NCBI RefSeq assembly: GCF_900108405.1
Contig: NZ_FNXG01000003.1
Coordinates: 131,501 to 195,500 of the forward strand
Source: Paracoccus alkenifer
GTDB lineage: Bacteria > Pseudomonadota > Alphaproteobacteria > Rhodobacterales > Rhodobacteraceae
DNA: 64,000 nucleotides
Direction: 5' to 3'
The translations under genes were made by a program, and so were the position numbers. The notes beneath the pieces are model-generated. The model saw nothing but the letters and a program-made list of their open reading frames with translations. It was not told the origin of the DNA and made no database searches. Below are positions 50,958 through 60,339 of this stretch, one piece after another; the first letter of the stretch is position 1; every line of letters starts with the position of its first letter.

Positions 50958-53363
50958 CTACGTCCCCCGCGGCTTGGCGCGCAGCGTCGGGTCGGCGACA
51001 GTCGGATCCTCGGGCCAGGGGTGGCGCGGGTAGCGGCCGCGCATGTCCTTGCGCACATCGCCGTAGCCGCCGCGCCAGAACCCCGGCAGGTCGGTGGTCA
51101 CCGCCACCGGCTTGCCCCCCGGCGACAACAGCTGGATGCGCAGCGGACGGCTGCCGGCCATGGGGTGGGTGGTGACGCCGAACAGCTCTTGCAGCCGCGC
51201 CTCGATGGTCGGGGTCTCGGCGTCATAGTCGATGGGGATGCGGCGGCCCAGCGGCGTGGTAAAGGCAGCGGGCGCGGCGTGGTCCAGCAGCCGCTGGCCG
51301 TCCCAGCCGATCAGCGCCTTCAGAGCCTCGGTCAGGTCCAAAGCGCGCAGATCGGCAGCGCTGCGCATCCGCCCCAACCACGGCAGCAGCCAGCCGGGGT
51401 CGGCCAGCAGCGCGGCGTCGGACACATCCGCCAGCCCCTCGACCAGGGCGATCCGCGCCCGCAGCCGCGCGGCGGCGCGGGTCCAGGGCAGGCCCAGATC
51501 GGCCAGCCCCTGCCACGCCGCCAGCGCCACCGCCTGCGCGTCAGGGTCGTCCAGCGCGCGATCCGACAGCACCAGCGCGCCGAAAACCTCTTGCCGGCGG
51601 GCAAGGATGCGGCCCTCGCGCCGCGACCAGCTGACCGATTCGACCGTCTCGATCCGGTCGCCGTAAAGCGCGCGCAGGTCGGATTCGGCCAGCGCCACCC
51701 CGCCGCGCACCCGCGATTCGCGCGGGTCGCCGTCAAGGTCGGTGGCGACGATCAGCCGCTCGGAGCCCAAGGGATCGCCCTCGGCCAGCACCGCGCCCTT
51801 GCCGCCCGACAGCACATAGCGCGGGGCATCGCCCTTACGGCGCAGGCCGATGCGGTCGGGATAGGCCAGCGCCGCCATGGCGCCCGCGGGCATCGGCGGG
51901 CGGTCGGGGACCAGCCGGCGCAGCCGTGCAGCCTCGGCCCGGATGCGCTCCAGCACGCCGCGATCCAGCGGCCAGGGGTGGCGGTCGGTATAGGCGCGCG
52001 GGTCGCGCAAGGCCGCCAGCCGCAGCGCCAGATCGGCGGGCGCGCCGCGCAGGGGATCACGCTCGGCCAGCAGCGCGGCCAGATCGGCGGCGCGGCGGCC
52101 CGCGCGCAGCAGCATATGCCCCAGCCGCGGATGCACCGGCAGCGCCACCAGCGCCCGCCCGTGGTCGGTGATCCGCCCGTTCCGCAGCGCGCCCAGGCCC
52201 GTCAGCAGCGCGCGGGCCTCGGCCAGCGCGGCAGCGGGCGGAGAGGTCAGGAACGCCAGCCCCGCGTCCGAGCCCCAGGCCGCCAACTCCAGCGCCAGCG
52301 CGGCCAGATCGGCGGTGGCAATCTCGGGCGGGGCGAATGCGGGCAAGGCGCCCTCTTCGGCCGCCGCCCACATGCGATAGCAGATGCCCGGCGCCACCCG
52401 CCCGGCGCGGCCGCGGCGCTGTTCGGCCTCGGCCCGGCTGACCCGTTCGGTCACCAGCCGGGTCATGCCGGACCCCGGATCGAACCGCGCCCGCCGCGCC
52501 CGCCCGGCATCGACCACCACCGTCACCCCCGGAATGGTCAATGAGGTCTCTGCAATCGCCGTCGCCAGCACGATCCGCCGCCCCGGTGCAGGGGCCAGCG
52601 CCGCCCGCTGCGCCGACAGCTCCATGGCGCCGTAAAGCGGCACCACCTCGGCCGGCACGTCCAGCATGGCGGCGACGCGGCGAATCTCGCCCTCGCCGGG
52701 CAGAAACGCCAGGATGCTGCCGCCAAGCGCGCGGGTCTCGGCCTCGGCCTGGGCGATCAGCCGCGCGGCCTCGGGCACCAGCCGCGCGCCGGCAGGCAGC
52801 GGACGAGGCAGCCAGCGGGTTTCGACCGGGAACGCCCGCCCGTCGGATCGCACCACCGGCGCCCCGTCCAGCAAAGCGGCGACCGGCGCGGCGTCCAGCG
52901 TCGCCGACATCACCAGCAGCGCCAGATCGGGGCGCAGCGCGGCGCGGGATTCCCAGACCAGCGCCAGCCCCAGATCGGCGTTCAGGCTGCGTTCGTGGAA
53001 CTCGTCAAAGATCACGCAGCCGATGCCGGACAGTTCCGGGTCGGACTGGATCATCCGGGTCAGGATACCCTCGGTCACCACCTCGATACGGCTGCCCGGC
53101 ACCGATTCGCCGCGGATGCGATAGCCGACGCGCCGCCCCACGGCCTCGCCCAGGGTCGAGGCCATCCGCTCGGCCGCCGCCCGCGCTGCCAGCCGCCGCG
53201 GCTCAAGCATGACGATGCGGCCGGGGATCATGTCCAGCAGCGCCAGCGGCACCCGTGTAGTCTTGCCCGCCCCCGGCGGCGCCACCAGCACCGCCCGCCC
53301 CTGCGCGGACAACGCCGCGCGCAGCTGGGGGATCACCTCGTCAATGGGCAGTCTCTCGTCCAT
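50958..53363 (-). CDS. hrpB: ATP-dependent RNA helicase HrpB
   Basis: 801 residues from the ATG at 53363 (DERLPIDEVIPQL). DExH helicase motifs in order: APPGAGKTTRVPL near residue 28, DEFHERSLNADLGL near 118, LVMSAT, and QRRGRAGRVAPG near 325. The C-terminal HrpB-specific domain follows, with ETPTIEARLQELFGVTTHP near residue 720. It is a DEAH-box helicase of uncertain cellular role. It converges on the PatB-like gene with three bases between stops. Confidence 0.95.
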   Translation of the reverse strand: MDERLPIDEVIPQLRAALSAQGRAVLVAPPGAGKTTRVPLALLDMIPGRIVMLEPRRLAARAAAERMASTLGEAVGRRVGYRIRGESVPGSRIEVVTEGILTRMIQSDPELSGIGCVIFDEFHERSLNADLGLALVWESRAALRPDLALLVMSATLDAAPVAALLDGAPVVRSDGRAFPVETRWLPRPLPAGARLVPEAARLIAQAEAETRALGGSILAFLPGEGEIRRVAAMLDVPAEVVPLYGAMELSAQRAALAPAPGRRIVLATAIAETSLTIPGVTVVVDAGRARRARFDPGSGMTRLVTERVSRAEAEQRRGRAGRVAPGICYRMWAAAEEGALPAFAPPEIATADLAALALELAAWGSDAGLAFLTSPPAAALAEARALLTGLGALRNGRITDHGRALVALPVHPRLGHMLLRAGRRAADLAALLAERDPLRGAPADLALRLAALRDPRAYTDRHPWPLDRGVLERIRAEAARLRRLVPDRPPMPAGAMAALAYPDRIGLRRKGDAPRYVLSGGKGAVLAEGDPLGSERLIVATDLDGDPRESRVRGGVALAESDLRALYGDRIETVESVSWSRREGRILARRQEVFGALVLSDRALDDPDAQAVALAAWQGLADLGLPWTRAAARLRARIALVEGLADVSDAALLADPGWLLPWLGRMRSAADLRALDLTEALKALIGWDGQRLLDHAAPAAFTTPLGRRIPIDYDAETPTIEARLQELFGVTTHPMAGSRPLRIQLLSPGGKPVAVTTDLPGFWRGGYGDVRKDMRGRYPRHPWPEDPTVADPTLRAKPRGT

Positions 53364-53410
53364 CCGCCTCTCGTCGCCGAAATCGCGCGCGGCTGCAAAC
53401 CGGCACGCAT

Positions 53411-53450
53411 CTTCTGTCAGGAAATATCCCGGGCTTCCGAGCGCCCGGGA
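53411..53450 (-). repeat. Copy 8 of the dispersed repeat
   Basis: CTTCTGTCAGGAAATATCCC then GGGCTTCCGAGCGCCCGGG, which can fold (CCCGGGC...GCGCCCGGG). Located between the divergent hrpB and ycjX genes. Confidence 0.55.
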
Positions 53451-53597
53451 AATGGTCCGGTGGACCATTTCCAGCGAGGAAGGGGCAAAGCCCCCGGGGG
53501 CAGCGCCCCGGTCGCAACACCGCAACCCGTCGCACCATCTGGCCGTTACCCCCGCAACCACCTATCTGAAACCCATTGACCTGAACCGGAGCACCAC

Positions 53598-54974
53598 ATG
53601 GCCCTGACCGACACCGCCAGCACCCTGATGCGCGGCCTCGGCCTGTCCGACCCGGTGATCCGGCTGGGCGTCACTGGGCTGTCGCGCGCGGGCAAGACCG
53701 TGTTCATCACCTCGCTGGTCGCCAATCTGCTGGACCGCGGCCGGATGCCTGGGCTGCGGGCGGCGGTGGATGGCTCGATCGCGGCGGCGTGGCTGCAACC
53801 CCAGCCCGACGACACCGTGCCCCGCTTTGACTATGAACGCCACCTGGCGGCGCTGACCGGGCCCGACCCGCACTGGCCCGAGGGCACCCGCCACGTCAGC
53901 GAGCTGCGGCTGTCGTTGCGGCTGCAACCGCGCGGGATGCTGTCGGGGCTGAAGGGGGCGCACAACCTGCACCTGGATATCGTGGACTATCCCGGCGAAT
54001 GGCTGCTGGACCTGCGGCTGATGGACCGCAGCTTCGCCCAATGGTCGGCCGAGGTGCTTGAACGGATGCAGGGCCGGCCCGGCGCCGATGTATTCCTTGC
54101 CGAAATCGCCCGCATCGACCCCGGCGCGCGGTTCGACGAACCCGCCGCGCAGCAGCTGACCCGCGCCTATGTCGCCCATCTTGCCGCCGCCCGCGACGCC
54201 GGGTTTTCCGACACCACCCCTGGCCGCTTCCTGCTGCCCGGAGAGATGGAGGGCTCGCCCGCCCTGACCTTTTCCCCCCTGCCCGAACTGCCCGATTCGC
54301 CCCTGTGGCGCGAATTCCGCCGCCGGTTCGAGGCGTATAAATCCCGCGTCGTGCGCCCGTTTTTCCGCGACCATTTCGCCCGCATCGACCGGCAGGTGGT
54401 GCTGGTCGATGTGTTGGGCGCGATCCACGCCGGCCCCCGCGCGGTCGAGGACATGCGCCGCGCCATGGCCGACATCCTGTCGGCCTTTCGCCCCGGCCGC
54501 GCCGGCTGGCTGGCGCAGCTGCTGGGCACGCGGCGGGTGGAACGCATCCTGTTTGCCGCGACCAAGGCCGACCACCTGCACCACACCCAGCATCCGCGGC
54601 TGGCCGCGATCCTGACCGCGATGCTGCGCGAGGCCCGCGACCGCGCCGATTTCCAGGGCGCGCGGACCGAGGCGCTGGCCATCGCCGCCCTGCGCAGCAC
54701 GACCGAGGAAATCCTGCATCAGAACGGCCAGGATTTCCCGGCGGTCCGCGGCACGCTGATGGACGGGCGGCAGGCCGCGCTCTACCCGGGCGAACTGCCT
54801 GACAACCCCGCCGAGCTGCTGCACCCGGCGGCCAAAGGGGCCAGCCACTGGCTGGACGCGGATTACAATGTGATGACCTTTGCCCCCGCCCCCGACACGC
54901 TGCGTCCGGGCGCGGGGCCGCCGCATATCCGCATGGACCGCGCCGCCGAATTCCTGCTCGGCGACCGGCTGTAA
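53598..54974 (+). CDS. ycjX: YcjX family P-loop protein (DUF463)
   Basis: 458 residues. Walker A GLSRAGKT near residue 27 is followed by VDYPGEWLLDLRL, a G3-like motif, and a long helical body including RPFFRDHFARIDRQVVLVDVLGA and TKADHLHH (G4-like TKAD). The family consists of dynamin/Ras-like GTPases tied to envelope stress in enterobacteria. It pairs with the YcjF-like gene just downstream, as in the phage-shock-linked ycjXF pair. Confidence 0.92.
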   Translation: MALTDTASTLMRGLGLSDPVIRLGVTGLSRAGKTVFITSLVANLLDRGRMPGLRAAVDGSIAAAWLQPQPDDTVPRFDYERHLAALTGPDPHWPEGTRHVSELRLSLRLQPRGMLSGLKGAHNLHLDIVDYPGEWLLDLRLMDRSFAQWSAEVLERMQGRPGADVFLAEIARIDPGARFDEPAAQQLTRAYVAHLAAARDAGFSDTTPGRFLLPGEMEGSPALTFSPLPELPDSPLWREFRRRFEAYKSRVVRPFFRDHFARIDRQVVLVDVLGAIHAGPRAVEDMRRAMADILSAFRPGRAGWLAQLLGTRRVERILFAATKADHLHHTQHPRLAAILTAMLREARDRADFQGARTEALAIAALRSTTEEILHQNGQDFPAVRGTLMDGRQAALYPGELPDNPAELLHPAAKGASHWLDADYNVMTFAPAPDTLRPGAGPPHIRMDRAAEFLLGDRL

Positions 54975-55038
54975 AGGGGGATACCTCGCATGGAAATGAT
55001 TTCCGCACCCGGCACCGACACGACAGGACGCCGCCCCC

Positions 55039-56319
55039 ATGGCTGAGCCCCCCGCCCCCCGCCGCGGCCCGCTGCTGGTCGAATACCGCCCCGGCGCCGC
55101 CCCGGCTGACGCGCATCAAAACGCCGCCGACGCCAGCCCCTCCGCACCGGCCGCGGCGCAGCCTCCGCGCCCGCATGACCGCGCAGCACCCCCGGCCAGC
55201 GCAGCGCCTGCAACCCCTGCGCAGCGCCATCTTCTGTCTGAAAATATCCCCGCCGGAGGCTCCGGCACCGCCACCCCAACCCCCGGCGCAGATTCGACCG
55301 CAACCGCCCAAGGCGCCCGCGATGCCCGCGCGCCGCGCATCAAGGACGCCCCGCCCGGCCCGTCCCCCGCCGACGCGCCCTTGATCGAGGACGGGCCGCT
55401 GCCAGACCCCCGCGCGATGCAGGCGATGATACGAATCGCCGGCGCCCGCCCTTCGCGGGTGACGCGATTCTTCCTCAACAGCCTCGTCGCGCTGCTGACC
55501 TTCATGCTGTCGATGGCGGCGCTGCGGTTCTTTGACGGGCTGATGGCGCGCTCGTCCATCCTTGGCTGGATCGGGGTGGGGCTGTTCGCGGCCTTTACCT
55601 TGGCCACGCTGGCGGTGGCGCTGCGCGAATACGCCGCCTGGGCGCGGTTCGGCCGCATCGACGCCATCGCCCGCGACGCGGGCGCGGCGCTGGCCGCGGG
55701 CGATCTGGCGCGGGCGAACGCAGTGGTGGACCGGCTCGACGCCCTCTACGCCCGCCGCCCGGAACTTTCCCGCGCCCGCGAAACCCTTGCCGCCCACCGC
55801 GCCGAACCCGTCGATGCCGAGCTGGTGCTGGCTCAGGCCGAGGCCGCGCTGCTTGCCCCCCTCGATCAACAGGCGCGGCGCGAGATCGAATCCGCCGCCC
55901 GCACCGTCGCCGCCGCCACCGCGCTGATTCCGCTGGCACTGGTCGACATCCTTGCCGCGCTGGCCGCCAATCTGCGGATGATCCGGCGGATGGCGGAAAT
56001 CTATGGCGGCCGCGCCGGGGCGGTGGGCGGCTGGCGGCTGGCCCGCACGGTCATCGCGCATCTGATCGCGACCGGAGCGGTGGCCGCAGGCGACGACCTG
56101 ATCCACACTGTCGCCGGCGGCGGCATCCTGGCCAAGGTCAGCCGCCGCTTTGGCGAAGGCGTGGTCAACGGCGCCTTGACCGCCCGCGTCGGCATCGCCG
56201 CGATGGAGGTCTGTCGCCCCCTGCCCTTTGTCCGCCAGCCCCGCCCCCGGGTCGGCAATCTGATCGCGCGCGGGCTCAAGGGGCTGTTCGGGGACGACGA
56301 TGCACCGACAAAGAAGTGA
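55039..56319 (+). CDS. YcjF-like membrane protein (TIGR01620/DUF697)
   Basis: 426 residues. The first 130 are a proline- and alanine-rich soluble region, part of which is encoded by a dispersed repeat copy. Two membrane segments follow (FFLNSLVALLTFMLSMAALRFF and GWIGVGLFAAFTLATLAVAL), then a helical DUF697 domain with ALVDILAALAANLRMIRRMAEIYGG. The only strong ribosome site (AAAGGGGG) serves an 18-codon upstream frame at 54990-55046 that overlaps this start, so translation may be coupled. Confidence 0.85.
   Translation: MAEPPAPRRGPLLVEYRPGAAPADAHQNAADASPSAPAAAQPPRPHDRAAPPASAAPATPAQRHLLSENIPAGGSGTATPTPGADSTATAQGARDARAPRIKDAPPGPSPADAPLIEDGPLPDPRAMQAMIRIAGARPSRVTRFFLNSLVALLTFMLSMAALRFFDGLMARSSILGWIGVGLFAAFTLATLAVALREYAAWARFGRIDAIARDAGAALAAGDLARANAVVDRLDALYARRPELSRARETLAAHRAEPVDAELVLAQAEAALLAPLDQQARREIESAARTVAAATALIPLALVDILAALAANLRMIRRMAEIYGGRAGAVGGWRLARTVIAHLIATGAVAAGDDLIHTVAGGGILAKVSRRFGEGVVNGALTARVGIAAMEVCRPLPFVRQPRPRVGNLIARGLKGLFGDDDAPTKK
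55229..55265 (-). repeat. Copy 9 of the dispersed repeat, inside the ycjF-like gene
   Basis: CATCTTCTGTCTGAAAATAT then CCCCGCCGGAGGCTCCGG, which resembles copy 8 (ATCTTCTGTC, AAATATCCC) and copy 3 (CCCGCCGGAGGC). It is translated in frame in the low-complexity N-terminal region. Confidence 0.6.
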
Positions 56320-56364
56320 ACGCAGGGACTTTCGCCCCAGCCGCCAAGGCACTAGCCTGTCGCC

Positions 56365-56988
56365 ATGAGATGGACCGTCCCCAATATCCTGACCCTGTTG
56401 AGGCTGCTTGCGGCCCCGGGCGTCCCGCTGATGTTCCTGTATTTCAGCCGCCCATTTGCCGATTTCGCGGCACTGGCGCTGTTCGTGGTCGCCGCGATAA
56501 CCGACTGGATCGACGGGCATCTGGCGCGCAGCTGGCAGCAGGAAAGCCGCTTTGGCGCCGCCATGGATCCCATCGCGGACAAGGCGATGGTGGTGATCGC
56601 GCTGGTTGTGATCACAGGCTATTCCGGCATGAACCCGTGGCTGATCCTGCCGGCCACCGTCATCCTGTTCCGCGAGGTCTTCGTCGCCGGTCTGCGCGAG
56701 TTCCTCGGCTCGGATTCCCGGCATCTTGCGGTCACCCCGCTTGCGAAATGGAAAACCACTGCCCAGATGATTGCCATCGCCACGATGTTCATGGGCACCG
56801 GGCTGGACTATTATGAAACCGGGCACCCGCCGCGGGTTGGCGAGCGCAGCCTGCCCTGGTCGACCGACTGGTCCGACCTGGCGACGCAGGCGGGGCTGCT
56901 GCTGATGTGGATCGCGGCGATCCTGACCGCGATCACCGGGTGGGATTACTTCCGCAAGGCCCTCCCCTGGTTGAAGGACGCGAAATGA
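56365..56988 (+). CDS. pgsA: CDP-diacylglycerol-glycerol-3-phosphate 3-phosphatidyltransferase
   Basis: 207 residues with four or five membrane segments. The CDP-alcohol phosphotransferase motif D-x2-DG-x2-AR-x9-G-x3-D-x3-D is complete in TDWIDGHLARSWQQESRFGAAMDPIADK. It makes phosphatidylglycerol-phosphate, the precursor of PG and cardiolipin. Its stop overlaps the moaD start (ATGA). Confidence 0.95.
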   Translation: MRWTVPNILTLLRLLAAPGVPLMFLYFSRPFADFAALALFVVAAITDWIDGHLARSWQQESRFGAAMDPIADKAMVVIALVVITGYSGMNPWLILPATVILFREVFVAGLREFLGSDSRHLAVTPLAKWKTTAQMIAIATMFMGTGLDYYETGHPPRVGERSLPWSTDWSDLATQAGLLLMWIAAILTAITGWDYFRKALPWLKDAK

Positions 56989-57236
56989 CGCTGGATATCC
57001 TTTATTTCGCATGGCTGCGCGAACGGATCGGCGCCCCACGCGAGCAGATCGAGACCTCGGCCGCAACGGTCCGCGACCTGGTGGCGGAACTGGTTGCCCG
57101 CGGCGAACGCCATGCCGCCGCCCTGTCCGATCTGGGCGCGGTTCGGGTCGCCGTGGACCAGGTGCTGTCCGACCTCGACGCGCCCCTGGGCGGCGCGCGC
57201 GAGGTCGCATTCTTTCCGCCGATGACGGGCGGCTGA
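56985..57236 (+). CDS. moaD: Molybdopterin synthase small subunit
   Basis: 83 residues of ubiquitin-like fold ending in the required FFPPMTGG with a C-terminal Gly-Gly, which carries the thiocarboxylate. It donates sulfur to cyclic pyranopterin monophosphate together with MoaE. Translationally coupled to pgsA (ATGA) and moaE (TGATG). The molybdenum cofactor serves nitrate reductase and similar enzymes, consistent with a denitrifier. Confidence 0.95.
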   Translation: MTLDILYFAWLRERIGAPREQIETSAATVRDLVAELVARGERHAAALSDLGAVRVAVDQVLSDLDAPLGGAREVAFFPPMTGG

Positions 57237-57679
57237 TGCGGATCCTTGTGCAAACCGAACCCTTCGACGCCACCGCGCTGATGCAGGGCTTTGGCGCCGG
57301 CGCCGGGGCGGTTGTCACCTTTACCGGGCTGGTGCGCGACGACGACGGGCTGGTGGCGCTGGAAATCGAACACTACCCCGGTATGACCGAGGCATCGCTG
57401 ACCCGTCACGCGCAGGCCGCAGCCGAACGCTTTGCCCTGAGCGACGTGCTGGTCGCGCATCGCCACGGCCGCATCGCGGTGGGCGAGCCGATCATGATGG
57501 TCGCCACCGCCGCCCGCCACCGGCGCGAGGCATTCGACGCGGCGGATTTCCTGATGGACTGGCTGAAATCCCGCGCACCTTTCTGGAAACGCGAAATCGG
57601 CGCCGAAGGCCCGCGCGGCTGGGTCGTTGCCAAGGATACGGACGAGGCCGCACTGGACCGCTGGACAAACCCGCAATGA
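57236..57679 (+). CDS. moaE: Molybdopterin synthase catalytic subunit
   Basis: 147 residues. GAVVTFTGLVRDDDG near residue 24, the active-site VAHRHGRIAVGEPIMMVATAARHRREAFDAADFLMDWLK, and the conserved Lys in APFWKRE are all present. It forms the heterotetramer with MoaD. Starts on the last base of the moaD stop. Confidence 0.96.
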   Translation: MRILVQTEPFDATALMQGFGAGAGAVVTFTGLVRDDDGLVALEIEHYPGMTEASLTRHAQAAAERFALSDVLVAHRHGRIAVGEPIMMVATAARHRREAFDAADFLMDWLKSRAPFWKREIGAEGPRGWVVAKDTDEAALDRWTNPQ

Positions 57680-57793
57680 CCCGCCGCCGGGCGCAGTGAC
57701 CCGATTGCCGCGCGCCACGCGATGCCATCCTCTTGCGTTGCAATCCGTGCGCAGGCCCATCATAAAACCAGCCGACCACCGAGAGGCGCGACG

Positions 57794-58753
57794 ATGACCT
57801 ATCTGGAGTTCGAACGGCCGCTGGCCGATCTCGAAGGCAAGGCCGAAGAACTGCGCGCGCTGGCCCGCAAGGGCGAGGGCGTGGACCTGGAAAAAGAGGC
57901 CGCGGCCCTCGACCTCAAGGCCGGGGACATGCTGCGCAGCCTGTATCGCAATCTGGACCCATGGCGCAAAACCCTGGTCGCGCGCCACCCCGACCGGCCG
58001 CATTGCATCGACTATATCAAGGCGTTGATCACCGAATGGACACCGCTGGCCGGCGACCGCGCCTTTGGCGACGACCATGCGGTGATGGGCGGGCTGGGCC
58101 GGTTCCGCGATCAGGCGGTCGTGGTGATCGGGCATGAAAAGGGCAACGACACCCGCTCGCGCATCCATCGCAATTTCGGGATGTCGCGCCCCGAGGGGTA
58201 TCGCAAGGCGATCAGGCTGATGGACATGGCCGACCGCTTCGGCCTGCCCGTGATCACGCTGGTCGACACGCCCGGCGCCTATCCCGGCAAAGGCGCCGAA
58301 GAGCGCGGGCAGTCCGAGGCGATCGCCCGCTCGACTGAAAAATGCCTTCAGATCGGGGTGCCGCTGGTCAGCATCATCATCGGCGAGGGCGGGTCGGGCG
58401 GCGCGGTCGCCTTTGCCACGGCAGACCGCCTCGCCATGCTTGAACACTCGATCTATTCGGTGATTTCGCCCGAAGGCTGCGCCTCGATCCTGTGGAAAGA
58501 CGCCGAGAAGATGCGCGAGGCGGCCGAGGCGCTGAAACTGACCGCGCAGGATCTGCGCAAGCTGGGCGTGGTCGATTCGGTGATCCCAGAGCCGACGGGC
58601 GGCGCCCAGCGCGACCCGGATGAGGCGATCCGGCAGGTCGGCGACGAGATCGCGCGGCTGCTGGGCGAACTTGAGGGAACAAACCGCGCCGATCTTATCC
58701 GCAAGCGGCGCCAAAAATACCTGGACATGGGCGCGCGCGGCCTGGCCGCCTGA
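57794..58753 (+). CDS. accA: Acetyl-CoA carboxylase carboxyltransferase subunit alpha
   Basis: 319 residues from the ATG at 57794. Family pieces: [19 protein letters not shown] at the start, [44 protein letters not shown], and [14 protein letters not shown] with the oxyanion-forming glycines. It transfers CO2 from biotin to acetyl-CoA, the first step of fatty acid synthesis, with AccD encoded elsewhere. Converges on fliP. Confidence 0.97.
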   Translation: MTYLEFERPLADLEGKAEELRALARKGEGVDLEKEAAALDLKAGDMLRSLYRNLDPWRKTLVARHPDRPHCIDYIKALITEWTPLAGDRAFGDDHAVMGGLGRFRDQAVVVIGHEKGNDTRSRIHRNFGMSRPEGYRKAIRLMDMADRFGLPVITLVDTPGAYPGKGAEERGQSEAIARSTEKCLQIGVPLVSIIIGEGGSGGAVAFATADRLAMLEHSIYSVISPEGCASILWKDAEKMREAAEALKLTAQDLRKLGVVDSVIPEPTGGAQRDPDEAIRQVGDEIARLLGELEGTNRADLIRKRRQKYLDMGARGLAA

Positions 58754-58767
58754 GGCGGGCGCCGGCA

Positions 58768-59535
58768 TCACCCGCCCCCCTGATAGCCGCGGACCAGTGC
58801 CGCGGCGATCAGCCCCCAGCCATCCACCGCCACAAAGAACGCCAGCTTGAACGGCAGCGACACCACCACCGGCGGCACCATCATCATCCCCATCGACATC
58901 AGGATCGCCGACACTACCAGGTCGATGATCAGGAACGGCAGCGACACCAGAAAGCCGATCGCAAAGGCGCGCTCGATCTCGCTTAACATGAAGGACGGCA
59001 CCAGCAGCGACAGCGGCGCCGTTTCAGGGTCAAGCCCCGCAGGCTGAGCCGCGGCAGGCTGCGGCGCCACCTCGGCCAGGGCGCGCATGGTGTCGGGGTC
59101 GATGCGTTCCGCCATGAAGCGCCGGAAAGGCTCGATCCCCCGCTCGAACGCGATGTCCAGTGCGATTTCCCCGCGTTGCAGCGGTGCCCCGGCCGATTGC
59201 CAGGCGTCACGCAGCACCGGGTCCATGACATACCAGCTGAGAAACATCGCAAGGCTGACGATCAGCATGTTGGGCGGGGATTGCTGAAGCCCGATCGACT
59301 GGCGCAGAATCGACAGGACGGTGACGATAAAGGGAAAGCAGGTCACCATAATCGCCAACGCCGGCGCCAGCGACAGCAGCGTCAGGCCGACCACCAGCAG
59401 CACGGCATTCTGGCTGATTCCGTTAACCGCGCCGGTTGCGAAATCCGAGAACTCCTGCGCGGCCACGGGCGCGGCCGTCAACATCACCAGCAGCATGGCG
59501 ATGGCGCGCAACCCATGGTCCGCGCGGGCGCTCAT
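58768..59535 (-). CDS. fliP: Flagellar export apparatus protein FliP
   Basis: 255 residues from the ATG at 59535. It has a cleavable signal peptide (AIAMLLVMLTAAPVAAQ) and four membrane segments, with MVTCFPFIVTVLSILRQSIGLQQSPPNMLIVSLAMFLSW and ERAFAIGFLVSLPFLIIDLVVSAILMSMGMMMVPP as FliP signatures. It is a core subunit of the type III flagellar export gate. Overlaps the fliN stop (ATGA). Confidence 0.96.
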   Translation of the reverse strand: MSARADHGLRAIAMLLVMLTAAPVAAQEFSDFATGAVNGISQNAVLLVVGLTLLSLAPALAIMVTCFPFIVTVLSILRQSIGLQQSPPNMLIVSLAMFLSWYVMDPVLRDAWQSAGAPLQRGEIALDIAFERGIEPFRRFMAERIDPDTMRALAEVAPQPAAAQPAGLDPETAPLSLLVPSFMLSEIERAFAIGFLVSLPFLIIDLVVSAILMSMGMMMVPPVVVSLPFKLAFFVAVDGWGLIAAALVRGYQGGG

Positions 59536-59783
59536 TGCTCGACCGGGCCAAGAATCCGCACCCCCAACCGGCCTTCGCCGCCGTGGTCGATCAACTCGCC
59601 ACGCGCGACGACCCGGTCGCCGATACAAATTTCGACCCCGTCCGTCGCATCCTGATCCAGCGGAAGCACATCGTCGGCCTGCAACCGGGCAAGGTCGGCG
59701 ACCGACAGCCGGGTCCGGCCGATGCGGATCGCGATCTCGACCTGAATCTGATGCGTGGGGATAAGCGTTTGGCCAAGGTCCAT
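59532..59783 (-). CDS. fliN: Flagellar motor switch protein FliN
   Basis: 83 residues, essentially just the SpoA/FliN C-terminal domain: IQVEIAIRIGRTRLSVADLARLQADDVLPLDQ and VARGELIDHGGEGRLGVRIL. It is part of the C-ring that sets rotation direction. Coupled to fliP; one base separates its ATG from the fliH-like stop. Confidence 0.93.
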   Translation of the reverse strand: MDLGQTLIPTHQIQVEIAIRIGRTRLSVADLARLQADDVLPLDQDATDGVEICIGDRVVARGELIDHGGEGRLGVRILGPVEQ

Positions 59784-59784
59784 G

Positions 59785-60339
59785 TCAATCGGTCTCCATC
59801 ATTTCTTCGATCAGGCGGCGCAGCTGCGTGGAAATGGCTGCTTCGTCCCAGGTGATTTCGCCACCGGTCATCTCGGCTTCGACGATGCCTTCGGGGCCCG
59901 AGGCGTCGATCTGCACGGCAGACAGCCCCAGCCGCGCCAGATGGGCCGACAGAAACTCGCCCGTCCCGGCGTCACAGCGGATTTTCACGCCCAGCGGCGA
60001 CACCGCGCCGGCAATATCCGCCATCTGCGCCAGCACGGCGTCGCGCAGCCGCGCCCTCGCGACCACAGGGGTCAGCTGTTCGAGCATGGCATCCAGCAAC
60101 GGGGCCATGGCCAGCATCTGGGCGACCTGCGATTGCGCGTGCATCGCCCGGCCGCTTTCAAGATTTGCCGAAAGCTCGGTCAGCACGGCGCCAAGCTGGT
60201 CCGATCGCATCGCCTCAGCCTGACGCAACCCCTCGGCCACACCATCGGCAAACGCCGCATCCAGTTGCGCCTGCCGGAACATGGGGGACGCCGACCGGCC
60301 CCCGCGGTCGAATCGTTCAAGTTGCAGGATCGCGCCCAT
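59785..60339 (-). CDS. fliH: FliH-like flagellar export regulator
   Basis: 184 residues from the ATG at 60339, which overlaps the fliF stop (ATGA). A helical N-terminal half (FRQAQLDAAFADGVAEGLRQAEAMRS) is followed by a C-terminal domain with VKIRCDAGTGEFLSAHL and GGEITWDEAAISTQLRRLIEEM. This resembles FliH, the regulator of the FliI ATPase. The sequence is divergent and the call leans on its position between fliF and fliN. Confidence 0.72.
   Translation of the reverse strand: MGAILQLERFDRGGRSASPMFRQAQLDAAFADGVAEGLRQAEAMRSDQLGAVLTELSANLESGRAMHAQSQVAQMLAMAPLLDAMLEQLTPVVARARLRDAVLAQMADIAGAVSPLGVKIRCDAGTGEFLSAHLARLGLSAVQIDASGPEGIVEAEMTGGEITWDEAAISTQLRRLIEEMMETD

Noticed and set aside
53896-57318. 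1140-codon open frame on the minus strand
   Set aside because: Runs opposite to ycjX, the ycjF-like gene, pgsA and moaD, all well supported.
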